Positions 57,855-64,000 of a DNA stretch of 64,000 nt are shown one piece after another. The notes beneath the pieces were generated by a model. The model was not told where the DNA came from and made no database searches. It worked only from the letters and a program-made list of their open reading frames with translations. The translations under genes and the position numbers were made by a program. How positions within the stretch are numbered: the first letter of the stretch is position 1; the number at the start of each line of letters is the position of its first letter. Source of the stretch: Diplosphaera chodatii (taxonomy: Eukaryota > Chlorophyta > Trebouxiophyceae > Prasiolales > Stichococcaceae); contig JAALGY010000038.1 in the NCBI GenBank assembly GCA_032358165.1, positions 1,984,001 to 2,048,000 on the forward strand, read 5' to 3'.

Positions 57855-59376
57855 TCAAGTCGTCTGCGGCGGCTCTGGTGTCAGGCGCAGGTACCCCTTG
57901 CCGCTGGGCAGCTCTGCCGTCTTCCAGCCCTTTGGAAACTGCACCAGGAGTAGCAGTCGTCAGCAACGTGCATTTTATCGTGCAACCAGCCTACAATGGG
58001 TCTACCATCAGAAACGCACAGCAATACCATCATCATGCAGGAATAGGGGCACCTTGTCTTTGGCAGCCTCATCAGAGATGGTCGGCACAATGACAACGTC
58101 CTGCCCGTGGTCCCAGTTGACGGGCGTCGCGACGCTGTGCTTTGCTGTCAGCTGCAGCGAGTCGATCACGCGCAAGATCTGCGGAGGCACCCCGATAGCT
58201 GCTCGGTCCACCCAGCTACTTAGCTTGGCACACGATCACAGCACATTGCAACCAGAGAGACCACAAAGGGCTGCATTTGTCTGGAATCCAAGGGGTGGTG
58301 TACCTCCCGGAAGTTGCGGCCAGTGGTGGCGGGGTACAGGATGCTTAGCTTCAGCTTCTTGTCAGGGCCCACGACAAACACTGCCCGTGCAGACAGCTGC
58401 GCCACAGTGCAGGAAGCTCCATCAGCTGGCTCATGCATATGCGATGGGCAGCTGCAACTCAAAAATCCAGGCAGCAGTGCTCACCGGCATGCCGGTCTTG
58501 TCCTTCTCATCAGGGTCCAGGCCGCCGTACCTGTGGTACCAAAGGGCTTGGGCCAGACAGCAGGCTTGATGGGGCCATGTTCAACTGCATAGCGTCGGCA
58601 GCCTGATCATCGCAGTGAGTGCACCGTGACTCACAGTGTGGCGATGTCCTTGTTAAGGTCTGCAATGATCGGGTAGTCCACCTTGCTGTCAGGTGTGTAT
58701 GCCTCAATATCCTTGATCCACCTGGCCACGCAGTGCAGATCAGCTACCAGTCGGTCTCTGGTAATCTGCTACATGGCACTACACCACATACCAGAAACAT
58801 GGTTGCAGCACTGCATGCCCTGCGATTGCAGCGCACCCTTTGTGGCTGTCGGTGGTGTTTGATGACAGCGCCAACACCTTCACGCCGCGCTTGGCAAACT
58901 CTGGCAGCAGCTTGCCCACCTCGCCGAGCTCTGTCGTGCACACCTGCCCAGCACAACATCATACTGGCTGCACATGTGCATGAAGCAGGGCTATCTGCAG
59001 CAGCAGAGGCTGGCGCAGCAGCGCACCGGGGTGAAGTCCTGTGGGTGGCTGAAAAGAATAGCCCAGCTGCCATCGATGTACTTGTGGAAGCTGCAGCAGA
59101 GATCCAAGATTGATGCTGGCGGCTGTCATGCAGCCCTGACACAAGGGCATCAGCACAGCACAATAGCATGCAGGGTTGTAAGGCACACTGCTCACTTGAT
59201 CTCCCCGTGTGTAGAGTCAGCGGTGAAATCCTACAGCAGGATGCATCATTTGCTGATGACATTATAAGGGTGTGTCCCTGGCACAGCACAGCCCACCCGC
59301 GCACCCGGATATTGACCGTCAAAAAGGTTGCACGCAGGCGTACCGGCACAGTCTCGCCCAGCAGAGGAGCTGGCAT
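57855..59376 (-). CDS. 1-Cys peroxiredoxin (Prx6/PER1 type)
   Basis: The start is the ATG at 59376. Exons give [42 protein letters not shown] then TP, and [20 protein letters not shown]. Next come [80 protein letters not shown] and [20 protein letters not shown]. The end is [20 protein letters not shown] then a C-terminal [11 protein letters not shown] with TGA at 57855. The peroxidatic Cys is in PVCTTEL, with an intron just before its codon (between Pro and Val). No resolving Cys is seen, as in 1-Cys Prx. The enzyme reduces hydrogen peroxide and lipid hydroperoxides; plant PER1 is nuclear and cytosolic. Divergent from the DNA 3'-phosphatase gene. Confidence 0.96.
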
Positions 59377-60168
59377 GATGGCAGAACACCAGCAACAACC
59401 TGCATGCGATCCAGAGAGCAGTAAGATCAACATATGGAACTTCCCAGGACTGCCAACCCATGCATCAGGTCAGGTCCTGTACGCTTGCAATGCGTTACAG
59501 GACGCCTTGCAAGCAGTCAAGCATGCAATGCATGCAGCGTTATGGTAGCTGCAAGAAGTGCACCTGCGTTGTGACACCGACTTCACAGCACACGGCCACG
59601 CCGCACTTGTCGTGCGGATCGAACAGCCAAATGTTGCCAGGAAGCAAGCGATCCTGTGTGCTTACAGATGAGCAGGCTGCTGAGTAAAGGCGCGACACAC
59701 GACTGCGGCATCCTGCCATGTGATCACGGCCCGTGAAGAGAAGAACACGTGCCCAGTGAAGACTCGAGCGGAGAACCGCAGGGGCCAAAACATGTCACAA
59801 ACCTCGTCACGACAGCATGGGAGGAAATCAGATGCATGCCTTATGCCTCAAAAGCAACCCTGCTGCCGCAGCTGCATTTGATCGCTTGCAATCATCTTTG
59901 TGAACTACTGCGCGGCTGTTCGGTGCACAATACCAAGGCTGCCACGACGCATACATCGGCATACTGCACCCCACCGATCAGGTATGTTAAAAACAACAGT
60001 ATGTGCCATGCTGCGCAGAGAGCGCTGGGACCTACCTGCGTATAATTGCCATCTTTGCAAATTGAACCACGTATACTACATTGCTTGTCAGCATGCGATG
60101 TCAGTTCCATGCATGCACCCCCTCTACTCTGCTGCACTGCAGTGCTGGTGCACAAGTGCACAGCAGCG
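59377..60168. promoter_or_regulatory. Divergent intergenic region, 1-Cys Prx / DNA 3'-phosphatase
   Basis: These 792 bp separate an antioxidant gene from a DNA repair gene transcribed away from it. No core promoter element was recognised. Several CATGCA motifs (for example near 59518-59540 and 60110) are present, as elsewhere in spacers. Confidence 0.4.
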
Positions 60169-62275
60169 ATGGGCAAACGCAAAGCCAAGCCTGAGACGAG
60201 CGACGAGTTCATCGATGATGGCGAAGAGGAGGACGACGAAGAGGAGGACGACGCTGACTATGCCGTTGATGAGAAGCCCAAGAAACGCAAGACACCCACC
60301 AAGAAAGCCAAACCAGAGGCATCAGACAGTCCGAAGAAGAAGCGGGCTCCGCCGCCTCCGAAAGTGACAGAGCCCCAGACGCAGCCCGACGGCTTCGTAT
60401 TACATCCGCCCTCGCTCATCTACAGGTGCAGCGGTATGGGCAGGCCATGCCCGACCCTATGATGTGCAGGCAGCTGTAACGCTCTTCCATTCTTGCAATG
60501 GTACTCCTGCAGGATCGCAGACAGCACACCGGCAGAGCGCATTGCAGCGTTCGACCTGGTGAGACAACATGACGCTGTGTTCATCGTTCCTTGCACATGC
60601 ACAGGCGGTGACATGTCCACCCTGCCAGCCACGGTGCTGTTCTACTGCAGGATGGTACACTTGTGGTGACAAACAGCGGGAACCCATTTCCCAGAGATGC
60701 CAAAGATTGGAAGTTCATCAACGACAAGGTCAAGGAAGTGGTGCAGCAGTACCACAAGGATGGCTACAAACTCGTCATCTTCAGGTGTGGCGGTGCTTGC
60801 ACCCGCATGCAGGCGCAGCAGCACGGCTGTACATGATGGGATGTGCCCAAGCACATCAATGTTTCCAGTTTTTGACCAGTCTAGCCTGCCTTGCTGCAGC
60901 AACCAGGGCGGGGTGAAGTCGGCTCTTGCTGGCAAAAGCTCTGAAAATGTGCGGGGCCGCGTCAGTGCGGTCGTTGAAAAGGTATGGGCGTGATGGTGGC
61001 GTCATCAAGCTGGCCTGCTGTGGGAACCCGTGTGAGAGTTGACGCATCCCGAGCACAAACCCAATGCATGCACAGAGCTATGCCACTGACCTGTGCAGCT
61101 GGACGTCCCCGTGTCAGCCTTTATGGCAACACAGAAGGACGAGATGCGCAAGCCGGACATTGGCATGTGGGAGTTCTTTGTGCGTGAGGGCAATGGCGGC
61201 AAGCAGCCAGGTTTGCCTGTGTGCTGCGCCTGACCATCCACCCAGCATCCTCCAACAGCTGATGCACCACCTTTGCACGCAACAAACCGACCAAATTACC
61301 GCAGTCTGTCAACATGCCGACTCCCTCAGATGCTGCTCTGTACACTGATGCTGCGATGAATAGCAGCACATCCCTCCGCTGCAGACCTCAAGGACAGCTT
61401 CTTTGTGGGGGATGCGGCGGGGCGGGATGGCGATGCAGTTGGTGACAGCGACTTGCAATTCGCCAAAACGATTGGCCTGCCGTTCAAAACACCAGACGAG
61501 ATGTTTGGGTAGGAAGGCGTTTGATCTACATCTGACATTGTTGCCCCAGGGCATGCGGGCACGAACAGTGGCTTGCCTCTCTGTCAAGATCAATCGACTG
61601 CGGCCTGGCGTACTCAATGGCATGCTGATGTGGGTCAAGTTTTGCAGGCCACCGAGCTCAGGTGGTGGCGGCAACGCCACAGGCCCCAATGCAAAACTGG
61701 CCAACATGTTCACAGCCTTGGCAGCTCACTACAAAGGTGTTCCACATCTCTTCCCAATCAGGACACGGCATCATCTTGGCAGCTGCGCAGTGAGTAGCAC
61801 TGTCCTGTGGCATATCATTAGCAGAGCAACGAGGGGATGACAAGTTGTGACATATATTCATTACTCTGCTGCAGATGACGGCTTTAAGAGTCGCGCTTTC
61901 AGGAACGCTTCCACAGCTATGGAAGAATGCGAGGAGGAAATCACATCAGAGGCTCAGGCCAAGAAGATGAAGATCAAGGGCATCGGCAAGGGCTCCCAGA
62001 AGCTGGTGCAGAATGTTCTGCTTCCGCAGATGACTGCTACTATGTACATTCTGTGTCTTCAACCATAAGCAGCAGGTGCTCACCCACCTTGCAGCTGTGG
62101 ATGATGCCGCTCATACTGTGTGGCTGATGGGCATATTGCACGTACGCAGATAGGAGAGTTCTTGACGACTGGCAAGGTGTCGGCCCTGGACCCAGATGTA
62201 CAGGCAGCTGAGGCGGCAGCCAAGGCAAAGCTGGCGGAGGAGAAGGCCTCTGGCGATGCATTCGCATTCATTTGA
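60169..62275 (+). CDS. Polynucleotide 3'-phosphatase (PNKP/ZDP type) fused to polymerase-beta-like HhH domain
   Basis: Nine exons (60169-60425, 60513-60558, 60651-60784, 60900-60981, 61099-61210, 61385-61508, 61648-61736, 61875-62005, 62150-62275) join in phase to 1101 nt, giving 366 residues. Residues 1-75 are nuclear-type: MGKRKAKPETSDEFIDDG, an acidic run, then KPKKRKTPTKKAK. Residues 76-252 are a PNK3P phosphatase: GFVLHPPSLIYR, RIAAFDLDGTLVVTNSG (HAD nucleophile Asp), YKLVIFSNQGGVKSALAG, FMATQKDEMRKPDIGMWEFF, SFFVGDAAGRDGD and DLQFAKTIGLPFKTPDEMFG. No kinase P-loop follows. Instead a Gly-rich linker leads to NAKLANMFTALAAHYKDDGF then KSRAFRNASTAMEEC, and KKMKIKGIGKGSQKLIGEFL then TTGKV, the fold of the polymerase beta 8-kDa domain. 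It probably cleans 3'-phosphate DNA ends in break and base-excision repair. Plant ZDP instead carries N-terminal zinc fingers. Confidence 0.9.
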
Positions 62276-62457
62276 TGGTGGATTTCGATTTTGAGGAGCT
62301 GCCTTAAGGTCGTGCAACAGCAGTCCAGCTCGCCACGTGGCATGGACAGCCACGGGCTAACAAGAGTTCTAGCAGTCAATTCTAGTCTGATGCAGTGGTT
62401 TTTGTATGGGGTAGAAGGAGCAACGAAGCAATCAAGTACAGTGCTAACCAATGCTAC

Positions 62458-64000
62458 TCAAGCCTCCTTGCGAGCGTAAACCACGTACATGGGATCCGAC
62501 TGCCCGCCAAACAACCCGCCTCCTTTAGACGGGCTGATGTCCTCTGCCTTTGGCGCCGTCCAGCCGCCCGGTACTGAGTAGTGGAAATATGCACCGACAA
62601 TGTAGGCATGTGTTGAATCGTCTGTGGCCGTCCACACTGATATGGCCTTCGTGGGAAAGCACCTAGGGCAGATGCGATGGGCTTCAGCGTCAAGAAGCGG
62701 CGCAGTATACAACACGTCAAGGACAAATCTGGTGCAGTTCATGAATCTGGCATGACCAAAGCACTCCACCTGTTGCTGAAAGACATGATCGCCAAGCCGC
62801 CCTGGTAACATGTCATCCATGTAAGACACTCTGTTGCGACAAGTCCATGCCAGCACAGCAGTAACATAAGACGCTTGCAACCGTCACTTACCGGCTTCAG
62901 CACCCTGTGCATCTCCTTGAACACCTCCAACGGGCGGCTGAGGTAATCCACCGACACCACATTTGTGATGACCTGCATACATGCTGACCGCTTTCACATC
63001 CAGAGGCCTGATGCAAAACTTGTGACGTTCACTTAGTCAAGCAACAAAAGGTGGACCCCAACGATACGCACATCATAGGTGTTGTCCTCGTAGGGTAGCT
63101 TGGGATCCACGTTGAGGTCCTGCAGAGAAATGTAGCAGGTTGCCTGCACAGTCCTTCAGATGCATGCAGGAGGACAAAACGACTCTGGACGGCTTTTGCA
63201 CAGCAGCTATTGGATCACCTTCACATCCCAGTCAGTCAGAACGGGGTTCTTTGAGAGCTCGTCTGGGTTCATTCCTGTCCTGTGTGCAAACATAGTACGT
63301 CGTGAAAGCCTACCAGCAGTCATGAGGGCCTCATCCGTATGCAGCAGTGCAAGGTGTCTTCCCACCCTGTGATCCTGCCAGCGCTGTAGCCCTTGGGGTA
63401 GTGGCTGACCCATGACGAGCACATATCCAGTATCGCCACGTCCTTACTGCCTGACGGCGGCAATGCCTTCTCATAGTGCCTGCAACAGCAGGCATTGTGA
63501 ACGACCGTGCATCCTGGTCTGCCTGATTGCGCGCTACATGTTGTCCGCAAGCTGGTGCTGATCCTCAAGGATACAAACGTCACCACTGGAGCTGAAGTCC
63601 GCCTACTTTGTAAGCGCTGCAATGGCTTTGTCGTCGATGTGCGTCACATAGCGCGGCTGCCCATAGAAAAAGGTGTCTGGCGACTCATCAAAGCGCTGGA
63701 AGTCCTCCGCTGAGAAGGGGAACTCCGCTGGCCATTGCACGCCTTCCAGCACCTGCAGGGGATCGTCACACGACCATGAGCTGACGGCAGAGGGAAGGCC
63801 TGCCGGGCTCTGCTCCCTAGGCTTGATGTGGTACACACGCAAGCGGCCCAATGCAGATGGTCTGTCGAGTGCAGGAAATGTGGCAGAGATGACGACCTGC
63901 TCTACTCTACTGGCAGCCAAGGCGGTGCTGCTGCTGCCGAACACTGCCATGCTGACAAGGCCTGCGAACCCAGCTTGCAGCAGATGCCGGCGGTTGTTGG
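62458..64000 (-). CDS. SAM-methyltransferase-like protein with twin-arginine lumen signal (5' partial)
   Basis: The frame is open at the window end. It begins NNRRHLLQAGFAGLVSMAVF followed by GSSSTALAA: a twin-Arg, a hydrophobic stretch and an Ala-x-Ala site, the pattern of a thylakoid Tat signal. The mature part reads GRLRVYHIKPREQ, FPFSAEDFQRFDESPDTFFY, GQPRYVTHIDDKAIAALTK, VAILDMCSSWVSHYPKGY, GMNPDELSKNPVLTDWDVKD and VITNVVSVDYLSRPLEVFKE. It ends MHRVLKPGGLAIMSFSNRCF, GAYFHYSVPGGWTAPKAEDI and a C-terminal YVVYARKEA with TGA at 62458. Block order matches a conserved but uncharacterised plant and cyanobacterial methyltransferase-fold family in which the usual Gly-rich SAM loop reads CSSWVSHYP. 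Convergent with the phosphatase gene. Confidence 0.85.

Noticed and set aside
60169..62275. A polynucleotide kinase domain in the 3'-phosphatase gene
   Set aside because: No P-loop (GxxGxGKS/T) occurs after the phosphatase. GIGKGS belongs to a helix-hairpin-helix, with matching helices on both sides.
1..64000. Mobile elements, CRISPR arrays, tRNA or rRNA genes, bacterial-type operons
   Set aside because: No transposase or reverse-transcriptase motifs, long terminal or inverted repeats, regular repeat-spacer arrays or tRNA B-box patterns were seen on either strand.

Overview
This window is nuclear DNA from a photosynthetic eukaryote, most likely a green alga of the Trebouxiophyceae (Coccomyxa, Elliptochloris or Trebouxia type). 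Most genes are cut by many short GT-AG introns (mostly about 80-200 bp). Coding exons are GC-rich. The products include phytoene synthase, a DUF1995 photosystem II assembly factor, a chloroplast-type CLC channel and a twin-arginine lumen-targeting signal. A short plant-type telomeric motif (TTTAGGG) is also present. The species assignment is inference. No operon, phage, transposon, CRISPR array, tRNA or rRNA was seen.

Layout. 1-12.4 kb: 3' part of an LPA3-like DUF1995 gene (+), intronless MsrA (-), a TraB-domain protein (-), a CLC chloride channel (+), a small CHCH-like protein (-) and the meiotic factor MND1 (+). 12.7-27 kb: an aldo-keto reductase (-), the HOPS subunit VPS41 (-), an intronless CAP/PR-1 protein (-), an unrecognised acidic protein (+) and a steroid 5-alpha-reductase (-). 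27-41 kb: a SET/MYND methyltransferase (+), phytoene synthase (-), an unrecognised Cys-rich protein (+) and a DDX31/Dbp7 RNA helicase (-). 42-51.5 kb: a TMEM192-like membrane protein (+), a long-chain acyl-CoA synthetase (+), an unrecognised CxxC protein (-) and a HIG1 respiratory supercomplex factor (+). 51.9-64 kb: a DUF2009 protein (-), an intronless rhamnose epimerase-reductase (+), a 1-Cys peroxiredoxin (-), a 3'-phosphatase of the PNKP/ZDP type fused to a polymerase-beta-like HhH domain (+), and the 3' part of a putative thylakoid-lumen SAM-methyltransferase-like protein (-).

Genes alternate strand almost one by one, so most intergenic gaps are either divergent (300-800 bp, likely shared promoters) or convergent (about 130-450 bp). 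The genes do not form one pathway. A loose stress and repair theme (MsrA, 1-Cys Prx, DNA 3'-phosphatase) is visible but may be chance. The most unusual item is the phosphatase-HhH fusion at 60.2-62.3 kb, whose nine exons join in frame into a 366-residue protein.

Exon joins were made by eye from splice consensus, reading-frame continuity and family knowledge. Start and stop positions are exact where stated. Many internal exon edges are approximate.
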